A stretch of 64,000 nt of DNA from Photobacterium chitinilyticum (lineage in GTDB: Bacteria; Pseudomonadota; Gammaproteobacteria; Enterobacterales; Vibrionaceae): NCBI RefSeq assembly GCF_004104355.1, contig NZ_RJLM01000001.1, forward strand, positions 414,711-478,710, given 5' to 3'. The notes beneath the pieces were generated by a model. It was not told the DNA's origin. It did no database searches and saw nothing but the letters and a program-made list of their open reading frames with translations. A program made the translations under genes and the position numbers. Positions 35,617 to 44,174 of the stretch are shown here, piece by piece (within the stretch, counting starts at the first letter, position 1; each line of letters starts with the position of its first letter).

Positions 35617-36584
35617 CGACATCACAAACTGATACCTTATTAGCGCCTTGTTCAGCGCAAAAGTCTCAATTAAAACCGACAGATATTTTTGGCGTTAACC
35701 CGATCGTTGCGATGCCATTTGATGATAATGGTGCTGTAGATATCGAAAGCTTTAAACAGCTGGTCGAACACTTGATTCAAACTGGGTGTCATGGCTTAAC
35801 TCTATTTGGGATTGCAAGTGAGTTTTATAAGCTCAATCAAGGTGAGAAACGGACGCTTGCTAGCTGGTTTCAGGTGATTACATCTAAATCTCAGGTGTTT
35901 AGTTGTGTGTCAATTACAGAACACGCCACAGAGCTTGCGGTGCAACAAGCCAGGGAATATCAGCAACAAGGCTTTGATAGTTTAATGCTATTGCCGCCGT
36001 TTTTTTTGAGCCCAAGTAATGAGCATATTATTTATCATATCCAACGTGTGCTGAGTGCGGTTGATATCCCAGTATTGATCCAATATGCGCCAACAGAAAC
36101 GGGCATACCTATCACACCACAAGAAATGAAAGCCATTACCGATAACTATCCTAATGCGGTGTTTAAAATTGAGTGTAACCCGCCAGTGGAATACGCTCAG
36201 CAGCTGCTTTCCTTGTTGCCTGATGCGGTGATCATGAACGGTTATGCCGGCTTATATATGCTGGATATGCTTGAAGTGGGTGGTAAAGGTGTTATGCCAG
36301 GGTGTTCTTTCACTGAGATCTACAATGCGATATATCAGTTATGGTTGGATGGAGAGAAACAACAAGCACAGGCGCTTCATACGCTGTTGTTTAGGTATAT
36401 CAGCAAGTGGATGACCCACTGTGAATATATCATCGCGGTAGAAAAGGAAATATTGGTCAGGCGCGGTATTATTGCCACCAATTATTGCCGAAAGCCGGAC
36501 TACCCGTTGAGCGAATCTGATTATCAGGATATTGATGCCTTCTTAAGTGAGTTTACCTATATTCTTGCTCAAAAGGTGGAGTAG
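35613..36584 (+). CDS. DapA/NanA-family aldolase or dehydratase
   Basis: The 323-residue TIM-barrel protein belongs to the dihydrodipicolinate synthase / N-acetylneuraminate lyase family. The Schiff-base lysine is K185 in [10 protein letters not shown] and the catalytic Tyr sits in [11 protein letters not shown]. An N-terminal extension of about 25 residues precedes the barrel. Family members in sugar-acid operons cleave or dehydrate 2-keto-3-deoxy acids. Its ATG overlaps the dehydratase stop (ATGA), so these two genes act together, probably as a non-phosphorylating branch beside DgoK and DgoA. The exact substrate is unknown. Confidence 0.75.
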   Translation: MTTSQTDTLLAPCSAQKSQLKPTDIFGVNPIVAMPFDDNGAVDIESFKQLVEHLIQTGCHGLTLFGIASEFYKLNQGEKRTLASWFQVITSKSQVFSCVSITEHATELAVQQAREYQQQGFDSLMLLPPFFLSPSNEHIIYHIQRVLSAVDIPVLIQYAPTETGIPITPQEMKAITDNYPNAVFKIECNPPVEYAQQLLSLLPDAVIMNGYAGLYMLDMLEVGGKGVMPGCSFTEIYNAIYQLWLDGEKQQAQALHTLLFRYISKWMTHCEYIIAVEKEILVRRGIIATNYCRKPDYPLSESDYQDIDAFLSEFTYILAQKVE

Positions 36585-36789
36585 GGTATTTGCGTGTTAA
36601 GCAGTTCTGTCTCCTTAGCGAAATATGAGCCTTTAGTGACTCATAGGCTTCGGTCTCTTTTCAAAGGGAAATCAATGGATATATTTGACCAGTAATTTTC
36701 TGAGTACTTGATTGTGCGTATTTAGGACTAGATGGCTAATCTAGCCCTATCATGAAAGAAGAACAGGGGTGCTTAATAACCACATCCCC

Positions 36790-36833
36790 AAAGCCACGAT
36801 ACTTACTATCTTTGCAAGCTATCGCGGCTTTTT
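36790..36833. terminator. Terminator-like hairpin between the sugar-acid operon and fsa
   Basis: AAAGCCACGATA and TATCGCGGCTTT pair with one mismatch over a loop of about 18 bases, followed by T residues. It may serve both convergent transcripts. Confidence 0.6.
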
Positions 36834-36867
36834 CTCAATATAGGCTTCAGCCTAATCTAGTCTTCAA

Positions 36868-37542
36868 TTAGCTTTCAAATGAAAGCTTGTCTCCAAACGC
36901 GCCTTTCCAGTCCTGATCAAACTGATCAACGGCTGGTTGTACTGCCGGATGGGCAAACATCTGAGCGGCGACGTCGACAGGCAACGTGATGGCCTCGATA
37001 CCCAGCTTCATCACTTCCATCGCTTGCTGGGTGTTCTTAAAGCTCGCGGCCAGAATTTTTGCCGGTAATTGGTTCTGATCAAGCAGCAGTTGAAGATCCG
37101 CGACCACTTCCACACCATTGCCATTCATTGCATTGATGCGGTTTACATACGGCGCGAGGTAGTCAGCGCCGCAAAGTGCTGCCAGAAAACCCTGCTGAGC
37201 GGAGTAGATTGCAGTGGCAAGCACCTGAATACCTTCTTTTTTCATTAGCTTAATGGCAGCAAGGCCGACTTCGGTTGCTGGTACTTTGATTACCATGTCA
37301 TAAGGCATTTCATTGAGTTGGCGGGCCTCTTCAACCATTCCTTGAACATCAGTACTGACCACTTGGGCGTGGAACCTTGGTGTGGTACTGAATGTTTCAC
37401 TCATGCCTTTCAGGGTTTCGTTAAGCCCTTGCTTCGACTTGGCCAAAATACTCGGGTTGGTCGTTACCCCTTTCAGTGGCAGGCAACTATCAAAGCGTTT
37501 TACTTCTTCTACATCGGCAGTGTCTAGGTAGAGTTCGATCAT
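36868..37542 (-). CDS. fsa: Fructose-6-phosphate aldolase / transaldolase-like (FSA, TalC type)
   Basis: The 224-residue protein is a short transaldolase-family aldolase close to E. coli FsaA and FsaB in length and sequence. Features include ELYLDTAD at the start, GVTTNPSI, the Schiff-base lysine K86 in VIKVPAT, APYVNRI and LAASFKN. FSA enzymes cleave fructose-6-phosphate or 1-deoxy-fructose-6-phosphate-like ketoses. It is divergent from a glycyl-radical activase gene across 155 bases that contain an FNR box and a repressor palindrome. That suggests it processes the product of the glycyl radical enzyme. Its 3' end itself contains a copy of the repressor palindrome. Confidence 0.88.
   Translation of the reverse strand: MIELYLDTADVEEVKRFDSCLPLKGVTTNPSILAKSKQGLNETLKGMSETFSTTPRFHAQVVSTDVQGMVEEARQLNEMPYDMVIKVPATEVGLAAIKLMKKEGIQVLATAIYSAQQGFLAALCGADYLAPYVNRINAMNGNGVEVVADLQLLLDQNQLPAKILAASFKNTQQAMEVMKLGIEAITLPVDVAAQMFAHPAVQPAVDQFDQDWKGAFGDKLSFES
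36870..36887. promoter_or_regulatory. TTTCAnnTGAAA palindrome, copy 1, within the 3' end of fsa
   Basis: AGCTTTCA and TGAAAGCT form a perfect 8-bp inverted repeat around AA. It overlaps the last codons and stop of fsa, far from a promoter, so it could be an auxiliary operator for looping. Confidence 0.5.
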
Positions 37543-37601
37543 GGGTATAGCTCTCGTTTTTGTTGGTAGACAAACTATAGATCCTGCTAGTTGTTCAGAT
37601 C

Positions 37602-37615
37602 TTGATCAAGATCAA
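37602..37615. promoter_or_regulatory. FNR box in the fsa / activase divergent promoter
   Basis: TTGAT-CAAG-ATCAA is an exact match to the FNR consensus TTGAT-N4-ATCAA. It sits within a 16-bp perfect palindrome, GATCTTGATCAAGATC, at 37598-37613. A plausible -10, TATAAC at 37635-37640, would place its centre near -39, close to the class II activator position. Anaerobic activation is expected because the operon encodes an oxygen-sensitive glycyl radical enzyme. Confidence 0.75.
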
Positions 37616-37621
37616 TTGAAA

Positions 37622-37633
37622 TTTCATTTGAAA
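37622..37633. promoter_or_regulatory. TTTCAnnTGAAA palindrome, copy 2, in the divergent promoter
   Basis: TTTCATTTGAAA lies between the FNR box and the putative -10 element, so a repressor bound here would block RNA polymerase. The DeoR-type protein encoded downstream is the obvious candidate. Confidence 0.65.
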
Positions 37634-37697
37634 GTATAACACTTACATAAAGTGAAGGTGTGACGGTTTATGTATAAGATCGGCAATGAGGAATGGC

Positions 37698-38597
37698 ATG
37701 TATTTCAATATTCAAAGGTTTTCGACTCATGACGGGGATGGCATTCGTTCTATCTTGTTTTTGAAAGGATGCAGCCTTGCTTGTCCTTGGTGTCAAAATC
37801 CGGAAAGCCGCAGTGAAAAGTACTCTGTCTTGTTTGACGAGCGCAGTTGCATGGCTGGCTGCAGCTTGTGCGTGAGTGCCAGTCAGGGTATTGAGCGTAG
37901 CGGCGAGACGTTGACCATTAACCGTAAGCTGATCCGTGACGAAGAGCTAATTACGCTGAAGAAAGTGTGCCCAACCGAGGCATTAACGGTATGTGGTAAA
38001 GAAGCCGAGAGCGATTTTCTTTTCGATACCTTGATGAAAGATAAGCCTTTTTATGACCAAAGTGGTGGTGGGGTGACTTTCTCTGGCGGCGAACCGTTGA
38101 TGCAGCCGGATTTGGTGCAATCATTGGCAGCACGACTGCATAAGGCCGAAGTTCCTACGGCTGTTGAGTCTTGCATGCATGTGCCGTGGAAAAATATTGA
38201 AAAAGTAGCGCCTCATATCGATTGCTGGCTTGCCGATCTCAAACATGTCGATGATGAGAAGTTTCTTCGCTGGGCCAAAGGCTCGCTAAAACGCATTAAA
38301 GACAACTACCGGAAGTTAGCGCCTATCGCCAAACGCATCGTGATCCGGGTGCCTGTGGTGCCGGGCTTCAATGATACTGACCAAGAGCTTCGACAGATTA
38401 TTGATTTTGCAGCTTCACTTGAAAGCTGCAAAGAACTTCACCTGCTGCCGTATCACACCCTCGGCATCAACAAATATCGCTTGCTCGATATGCCCTATGA
38501 GTGTTCAGACCAACCGCTGAATAATCCGGAATTGCTCCGAAGAGCACAGCAGTATGCAAGCACCAATACCCAACTTAACGTGACAATTAGAGGTTAA
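37698..38597 (+). CDS. ybiY: Glycyl-radical enzyme activating enzyme (radical SAM, YbiY/PflC type)
   Basis: This cytoplasmic radical SAM protein of about 299 residues uses SAM and a 4Fe-4S cluster to place the glycyl radical on its partner enzyme. The cluster cysteines are C25, C29 and C32 (CSLACPWC). A second Cys-rich stretch, CMAGCSLC, belongs to the ferredoxin-like insert found in this subgroup. GGGVTFSGGEPL is the SAM-binding segment. An in-frame ATG at 37686 exists, but GAGG is well placed for the ATG at 37698. The next gene, its substrate, begins three bases after the stop. Confidence 0.9.
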   Translation: MYFNIQRFSTHDGDGIRSILFLKGCSLACPWCQNPESRSEKYSVLFDERSCMAGCSLCVSASQGIERSGETLTINRKLIRDEELITLKKVCPTEALTVCGKEAESDFLFDTLMKDKPFYDQSGGGVTFSGGEPLMQPDLVQSLAARLHKAEVPTAVESCMHVPWKNIEKVAPHIDCWLADLKHVDDEKFLRWAKGSLKRIKDNYRKLAPIAKRIVIRVPVVPGFNDTDQELRQIIDFAASLESCKELHLLPYHTLGINKYRLLDMPYECSDQPLNNPELLRRAQQYASTNTQLNVTIRG

Positions 38598-38599
38598 TC

Positions 38600-41023
38600 A
38601 TGGACTTAAATTTTCTGCCTGAGCGCATCAAAGCACACAAAGCTGAGCTGGTTAATATTATAACGCCGCCAATTTGTACCGAACGTGCAGAGGCGTATAC
38701 CAAGGCTTATCAAGCCAATGAAGACAAGCCTGTGATTGTTCAGCGTGCGTTGGCGTTAGAGGAACACTTACGTACACGTACCATCTGGATTAAGCACGAT
38801 GAACTGGTGGTGGGTAACCAAGCGAGCAAAGTGCGATCTGCACCGATCTTCCCTGAATACACCGTTCGCTGGATTGAAGCTGAAATTGATGATTTGGCCG
38901 ACCGTCCGGGTGCGGGGTTTGCGGTTACAGAAGCTGATAAGCAAAGCATTCACCGTTTGACGCCTTACTGGCGCGGCAAGACAGTACAAGATCGCTGCTA
39001 TGGTCTGTTTACCGATGAGCAGCAGGACATTCTGGCAACCACCATCATCAAGGCTGAAGGCAATATGACGTCCGGTGATGCTCACCTTGCGGTCGATAAT
39101 GAAAAAATCCTCAAGCTGGGAATGAACGGCTTGATTGAGGACGTTCGCCAGTATCGCTTCACCAATGATGTGTCTACATTTGACGGCCTGAAGAAAGAAC
39201 AATTCTACAAGTCGGTTGAGATTGTGCTGTTGGCGATTCAGGCACACATGGTGCGCTATGCCGATCTGGCCGAGATAATGGCGAAAGAAGAGGAGAGGCC
39301 TGCGCGCAGAGCAGAGCTCGAAACGATTGCTGAGAACTGTCGTCATATTTCAACCCGCGCACCTGAAAATTTCTGGCAGGCACTACAGCTGAGTTACTTT
39401 GTTCAGCTAATGTTGCAGATTGAATCAAATGGCCACTCTGTGTCGTTTGGCCGTATGGATCAGTTCTTGAATGACTACTATGTGCAAGACCTTGAAAATG
39501 GCACGCTTGAAAAGCCCTTTGCATTAGAGCTGCTACAAAGCTGCTGGCTGAAATTGCTGGAAGTGAACAAGATCCGCTCCGGCGCGCACTCAAAAGCATC
39601 GGCAGGTTCTCCGCTGTACCAAAACGTCTGTATCGGCGGGCAGAAGCTAAACGAAGACGGGACGCCGGAAGATGCAGTCAATCCGCTTTCATGGGCGATT
39701 CTGGAGTCATGCGGACAGCTTCGATCTACCCAGCCCAATCTGAGTGTCCGTTATCATGAAGGGTTAGACCAAGCGTTTTTAATGGGCTGCATTGAAGTGA
39801 TCAAGTGCGGTTTCGGTATGCCGGCGTTTAACAACGATGAAATAGTGATCCCTGAATTCATCAAGCTCGGCGTGGAAAGGGAGGATGCCTATAATTATGC
39901 CTCTATTGGTTGTATCGAAACAGCGGTGCCGGGCAAGTGGGGCTACCGTTGTACCGGTATGAGCTTTATTAACTTCGCCCGTATTTTGCTGGCGGCACTC
40001 AATGAGGGTGTCGATGCAACATCAGGCAAGGCTTTTCTTCCGCACGAAAAATCACTGGCAAAAGGAAATTTCGATAATTTCACCGAAGTGATGCAATCTT
40101 GGCGCGAACAGGTGCGTTATTACACGCGTAAGTCAATCGAGATCGATACCGTGGTTGATACCGTGCTGGAACAGCAGGCGCAGGACATCTTCTGCTCGTC
40201 GTTGGTCGATAATTGTCTGGAACGCGGCAAAACCGTCAAGGAAGGCGGCGCAAAATACGATTGGGTATCTGGCTTGCAAGTGGGTATTGCTAACTTAGGT
40301 AACAGCCTGGCGGCGGTTAAGCATCTGGTGTTTGACGATGCGCAAATCAGTCAGCCTGCATTGGCAAAAGCGCTGGAAGAGGATTTTGCAGGGAGTGAGA
40401 ACGAACAGCTTCGTCAGCGTCTTATTAACTTTGCACCAAAATATGGTAACGACGATGATGCCGTTGATAGCCTACTGGCAGAAGCATACCAGGCATATAT
40501 CGATGAGCTCGCGCAGTTTGTGAACACTCGCTACGGTCGTGGCCCCGTTGGTGGCGGTTATTATGCCGGTACATCGAGTATTTCAGCCAACGTCCCATTT
40601 GGAGCATCGACCATGGCGACACCTGATGGTCGCAAGGCGGCGACACCGCTTGCAGAAGGGGCTAGCCCGTCATCAGGCTCAGACCGTTTGGGACCAACGG
40701 CGGTGTACAATTCGGTTGGTAAAATTCAGGTTAACCAAATTCTGGGCGGGGTGCTGCTCAATCAGAAGCTGTCACCGGCGGCGGTGGCTTCTGAGGGCGA
40801 TAAACTGAAGCTCTCTATGCTTATTCGTACTTTCTTCAATCATCACAAAGGTTGGCATGTTCAGTACAACATTGTGTCACGTGACACGCTGCTAGCGGCG
40901 AAAAAGAATCCGGAGCAATACCGTGATCTGGTGGTTCGGGTTGCCGGTTACTCAGCTTTCTTTACCGCTCTGTCGCCGGATGCACAGGATGATATCATTG
41001 CGCGTACCGAGCATGATTTGTAA
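38600..41023 (+). CDS. ybiW: Glycyl radical enzyme of the YbiW/PflD type
   Basis: The 807-residue protein has the PFL/dehydratase fold. The active-site cysteine is C438 in SIGCIETAVPG; CIE is typical of dehydratase-type members, not of pyruvate formate-lyase. The radical glycine is G783 in VRVAGYSAFF. Length and both motifs match E. coli YbiW. I recall a recent report that YbiW opens 1,5-anhydroglucitol-6-phosphate to 1-deoxyfructose-6-phosphate, which an FSA-type aldolase then cleaves. The fsa gene alongside fits that reaction pair well. A glycerol or propanediol dehydratase is less likely because no diol-pathway genes are nearby. Oxygen-sensitive, hence the FNR box. Confidence 0.85.
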   Translation: MDLNFLPERIKAHKAELVNIITPPICTERAEAYTKAYQANEDKPVIVQRALALEEHLRTRTIWIKHDELVVGNQASKVRSAPIFPEYTVRWIEAEIDDLADRPGAGFAVTEADKQSIHRLTPYWRGKTVQDRCYGLFTDEQQDILATTIIKAEGNMTSGDAHLAVDNEKILKLGMNGLIEDVRQYRFTNDVSTFDGLKKEQFYKSVEIVLLAIQAHMVRYADLAEIMAKEEERPARRAELETIAENCRHISTRAPENFWQALQLSYFVQLMLQIESNGHSVSFGRMDQFLNDYYVQDLENGTLEKPFALELLQSCWLKLLEVNKIRSGAHSKASAGSPLYQNVCIGGQKLNEDGTPEDAVNPLSWAILESCGQLRSTQPNLSVRYHEGLDQAFLMGCIEVIKCGFGMPAFNNDEIVIPEFIKLGVEREDAYNYASIGCIETAVPGKWGYRCTGMSFINFARILLAALNEGVDATSGKAFLPHEKSLAKGNFDNFTEVMQSWREQVRYYTRKSIEIDTVVDTVLEQQAQDIFCSSLVDNCLERGKTVKEGGAKYDWVSGLQVGIANLGNSLAAVKHLVFDDAQISQPALAKALEEDFAGSENEQLRQRLINFAPKYGNDDDAVDSLLAEAYQAYIDELAQFVNTRYGRGPVGGGYYAGTSSISANVPFGASTMATPDGRKAATPLAEGASPSSGSDRLGPTAVYNSVGKIQVNQILGGVLLNQKLSPAAVASEGDKLKLSMLIRTFFNHHKGWHVQYNIVSRDTLLAAKKNPEQYRDLVVRVAGYSAFFTALSPDAQDDIIARTEHDL

Positions 41024-41052
41024 GTAAACTTTCAATTTCATGAAGATGTGAG

Positions 41053-41064
41053 TTTCAAATGAAA
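41053..41064 (+). promoter_or_regulatory. TTTCAnnTGAAA palindrome, copy 3, upstream of the DeoR gene
   Basis: TTTCAAATGAAA lies 45 bases before the DeoR start codon, just after the ybiW-like gene. A half-site-like CTTTCAATTTCATGAAG lies immediately upstream around 41029-41045. This position suggests autoregulation. Confidence 0.6.
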
Positions 41065-41109
41065 GAAGGCTGAGTTACACTGACTCGGCCTTTTTTATGG
41101 AGAAACGCT

Positions 41110-41850
41110 GTGAACTCAAGACAAAATGAGATCCTACAAATCGTGAACAAGCGCAAGCGCGTACAAGTTACCGACTTGTCTGACTTAGTGGGCGTATCGG
41201 GTGTTACCATCCGCCAAGATCTGAATTTTCTAGAGCAGCAGGGTTACCTCAAGCGTGTTCATGGCGCCGCAATGGCGCTGCAAAGTGATGATGTGAATGC
41301 GCGTCTTGAAGTCCGTTTTGATATTAAGCAGCAACTCGCCAACAAAGCCGCTGATCTGGTGGCACCTAATGAAACGGTATTAATTGAAGGGGGCAGTGCC
41401 AATGCGCTATTGGCCCGCACTTTGGCTGATCGCGGTGATGTGACGATTATTACCCCATCGGCCTACATTGCCCACCTTATTCGCAACTCTTCTGCCAACA
41501 TCATATTGCTTGGCGGGGTGTACCAGCATCAGGGAGAGAGTTTGGTAGGGCCGTTGACCAAACTGTGTATTCAAAATATCCACTTCAGCACAGCCTTTCT
41601 GGGCATTGACGGCTATCACCAAGATACCGGCTTTACCAGCCGTGATATGATGCGGGCAGAAATCGCCGAGACCATCATCAGCAAGAACCGCCGTAACATA
41701 GTGCTGACTGATTCGAGCAAGTTTGGCCAGATTTACCCGTCTTCAATTGGTAAAACCAGCGAAATCTCTATTTTGCTCACCGACGATTCCGCACCGACGG
41801 AAGACATCGAAACCTTGAAAAAACAAGGCGTGGAAGTGCTTTGTGGTTAG
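41110..41850 (+). CDS. DeoR family transcriptional regulator
   Basis: The 246-residue repressor has an N-terminal winged helix (VQVTDLSDLVGVSGVTIRQDL, residues 18-38) and a C-terminal sugar-phosphate-binding DeoRC domain (EGGSANALLARTL, GIDGYHQDTGFTS). Members usually respond to a phosphorylated sugar made or consumed by the pathway they control. It follows the glycyl radical genes, and a matching palindrome occurs at its own promoter and at the fsa/ybiY promoter. It starts with GTG. It is convergent with the LysR gene. Confidence 0.88.
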   Translation: MNSRQNEILQIVNKRKRVQVTDLSDLVGVSGVTIRQDLNFLEQQGYLKRVHGAAMALQSDDVNARLEVRFDIKQQLANKAADLVAPNETVLIEGGSANALLARTLADRGDVTIITPSAYIAHLIRNSSANIILLGGVYQHQGESLVGPLTKLCIQNIHFSTAFLGIDGYHQDTGFTSRDMMRAEIAETIISKNRRNIVLTDSSKFGQIYPSSIGKTSEISILLTDDSAPTEDIETLKKQGVEVLCG

Positions 41851-41889
41851 AGCTGAGCAGGTCTGGTCAAGCTGAGGCTTGTTCGGACT

Positions 41890-42804
41890 TTAGTTTGCAT
41901 CTTTTCTTCTTGTTATAGCTTTGTCTAAAAAGGCACTCTCCTCAAGCAAAGCCTTAATCAATACGCGAACTGCATTGGGTTGGTATTTTCTTGCTTTGTA
42001 CACAAGAAAGGATTGGCGGTCGCCACGGTGGTATTCTGGAAGTAATTGCACTAAATTTGTTGCTTCTTTTGCATGCCTGAGAGGCAGTGAAGCAACCCCT
42101 AACCCTCTGCTTACCGCATCTATTACCGCGCGAAGATCGTTTACGATAAGCCGCGGATTAATCAGATGCTCTTCATGCAGTTTTCCATTACGAAAGAACG
42201 GTAACTTGTTTTTTTGATCGATAGTCACCCAATCAAGTGCAGCCAAATCGGTTGGGGTAGAGATCGTCCCACATTGCTGTACATATTCTTGACTGGCAAA
42301 GAAACCGTGCCTGGCGGTGAAGATTGGCCTGGCAATCATGTCATCCATATCTTCAATATCAAACGTAATAAGCAAATCACGATCCGTTTCGGGCTTTGAT
42401 TGATCGTTGTTTAATACTAAATCAAGGTGGACCTTGGGATATGTCTTGAGGAACTTTTCGATCGTCGGAGCAACAAATGAGCGGAAAAAGCTATGCGGAA
42501 TGGATAGCTTAACGCGGCCAGACACTTGGTTAGTTTGTTCAGTAAGGCTCTCGATACCCGATTCAATTTGCTCCATGCCACTGCTGATGTTTTCAAAGGC
42601 CAGTTTGCCGACTTCTGTCGGCGTTAGTTCCCGCCCTTTTTTCTCCAATAGCCTCAAATCGAGTCGAGTTTCCAAAGCCGCCAGCCGTCTAGAAACCGTC
42701 GACTGCGGTAAGTTCAGCACGTGTGCCGCTTTCTGCAGCGAGCCTTGTTCAACTACTTTGCAGAACAAAAACAGATCATCAACACTTCCAAATATGGAAT
42801 CCAC
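41890..42804 (-). CDS. LysR family transcriptional regulator
   Basis: The 304-residue regulator has an N-terminal helix-turn-helix (GSLQKAAHVLNLPQSTVSRRLAALE, residues 17-41) and the effector-binding domain of LysR proteins. Its closest look is that of the CrgA/AaeR group that often sits beside small membrane proteins. The start is GTG at 42804. It is divergent from the DUF2798 gene across 81 bases with a LysR-type dyad between them, so that gene is the probable target. Confidence 0.85.
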   Translation of the reverse strand: MDSIFGSVDDLFLFCKVVEQGSLQKAAHVLNLPQSTVSRRLAALETRLDLRLLEKKGRELTPTEVGKLAFENISSGMEQIESGIESLTEQTNQVSGRVKLSIPHSFFRSFVAPTIEKFLKTYPKVHLDLVLNNDQSKPETDRDLLITFDIEDMDDMIARPIFTARHGFFASQEYVQQCGTISTPTDLAALDWVTIDQKNKLPFFRNGKLHEEHLINPRLIVNDLRAVIDAVSRGLGVASLPLRHAKEATNLVQLLPEYHRGDRQSFLVYKARKYQPNAVRVLIKALLEESAFLDKAITRRKDAN

Positions 42805-42852
42805 AATTCAATTCTCACTCATTGTTACCATTTATGATTAGGTTTATATTTT

Positions 42853-42869
42853 TTGTATGTGATTTACAA
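42853..42869. promoter_or_regulatory. Dyad in the LysR / DUF2798 divergent promoter
   Basis: TTGTA-N7-TACAA is a 5-bp inverted repeat over 17 bases. It resembles the T-N11-A type site bound by LysR regulators next to a divergent target. Confidence 0.4.
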
Positions 42870-42885
42870 GAGATGAGTAGGGATT

Positions 42886-43134
42886 ATGAAAAATAAACAA
42901 TTCTGGGTAGCCGCTATTCTGTCATCGCTCACGATGGCGATCATGATGTCTGGATTGATTTCTGGGTACAAAATGGGGTTTGGCATCGACTGGCCACCGG
43001 TTTGGGCACAAAGCTTCTTAATCGCGTGGCCGTGTGCTTTGTTCCTTAATCTAACCGTGCTTCCTCAGATTCGAACGTTTTCGGCTTGGTTATGTAGGCC
43101 TAAAGTTCAAAGTATTGTTAAGGAGAATGGTTAA
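42886..43134 (+). CDS. Small DUF2798 membrane protein
   Basis: The 82-residue protein has two hydrophobic helices (about 7-28 and 40-62) with the DUF2798 pattern, including FLIAWPCALFLNLTVLP. These small inner-membrane proteins have no known function. The ATG at 42886 has TAGGGATT upstream. It is divergent from a LysR gene, a common arrangement for this family. Confidence 0.75.
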   Translation: MKNKQFWVAAILSSLTMAIMMSGLISGYKMGFGIDWPPVWAQSFLIAWPCALFLNLTVLPQIRTFSAWLCRPKVQSIVKENG

Positions 43135-43262
43135 GAACAATGCTTGAGGATCATAGAACGATTATGAGCCTTCGGCTGTTCAGATAATTACGCAGTAATA
43201 AGTGACTTTATCCGGCAAAAGTGATCAAATACTTATGCAGATTGATAAAATCAGAGGTCCGA

Positions 43263-44105
43263 ATGATAAATTGGCTGCGAACGCCAACAGCTCCTGAAGT
43301 GGCGAAGTATGTTGAACGCTACTGGTTTTTGGAAAAACAACCTGGTAGCCACAGTTACCAGTACCCGAAGCTAAACCCGGACCCGACAGGGCATTTGATT
43401 ATTGCTCCACCGGAGCAACCTTACCATTACGAGCTGGATACCACATCAGCAAAAGGAGAAGGTTGCCACTGGATTTTTCCCCACACTCAAACCTTCCGAC
43501 TTGATCACTCGCAGCCGTTTTTTATCCTTGGCATTAAGTTTCGCACTGGCGCATTGTATTCGCTGGACGTTACACCTGAGCAGCCCATGCTGGATCAGGT
43601 CACAGCCGCTGACGTGAATCACTTGTTGAACAGCGAGGCATTTAATCAAACCGCTATTTTAGCCATTGCGAAAGATCAACCAGATACCTGTCGCGACATA
43701 CTGGATGAATTACTGCTGCCTTGGCTGTTTAATAACCGAGAAGATCAGCACAGTAAGCTCACTCGTAACACGTTGCCTTTATTGGCCGAAACACCAGTAT
43801 CCCAACTTGGAGATCGCTTTCACTGCTCGCAGCGAACGCTTGAGCGTAGTTTCAGGCGCGTAACAGGGCTGACGTTGAAACAGTGCCAATCGATAAATAG
43901 ATTAGAGATGATGCTGGAATATTTGTATCAGCGTGATCTACAGGAGATCGATTGGGTCGAGCTGGCTTATCAATTTGGTTTTAGTGATCAGCCGCATTTA
44001 ATTCGTTACCTAAAAAGTACGATTGGTGCTACGTCTAACGTCTATGCCAAGCAACGTGATTTAACCATTGATATCTATGGTGGTGTCGTATCCGCAATTA
44101 AATAA
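43263..44105 (+). CDS. AraC family transcriptional regulator
   Basis: The protein of about 280 residues has an N-terminal sensor region (CRYWFLE-like YWFLEKQPG, then PDPTGHLIIAPPE) typical of the DUF6597-type AraC regulators. The C-terminal double helix-turn-helix includes LGDRFHCSQRTLERSFRRVTG and ELAYQFGFSDQPHLIRYLK. The ATG at 43263 has AGAGG five bases upstream and is preferred over the longer frame from 43221. Target and inducer are unknown; it is a stand-alone gene. Confidence 0.85.
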   Translation: MINWLRTPTAPEVAKYVERYWFLEKQPGSHSYQYPKLNPDPTGHLIIAPPEQPYHYELDTTSAKGEGCHWIFPHTQTFRLDHSQPFFILGIKFRTGALYSLDVTPEQPMLDQVTAADVNHLLNSEAFNQTAILAIAKDQPDTCRDILDELLLPWLFNNREDQHSKLTRNTLPLLAETPVSQLGDRFHCSQRTLERSFRRVTGLTLKQCQSINRLEMMLEYLYQRDLQEIDWVELAYQFGFSDQPHLIRYLKSTIGATSNVYAKQRDLTIDIYGGVVSAIK

Positions 44106-44130
44106 CCTCCGGTTAAGGCGGAGGTTATTT
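44101..44130. terminator. Bidirectional terminator between the AraC gene and sdaA
   Basis: AATAACCTCC and GGAGGTTATT form a perfect 10-bp stem. The 5' arm begins within the AraC stop codon. Confidence 0.75.
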
Positions 44131-44174
44131 GGTAGGTATTATATTTGGCTGTATTCGCTGAGATCAGGCTTGCA

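Noticed and set aside
38600-41023. Calling the glycyl radical enzyme a pyruvate formate-lyase
   Set aside because: Formate lyases have adjacent Cys-Cys in the active site; this protein has GCIE, which marks dehydratase or lyase members.
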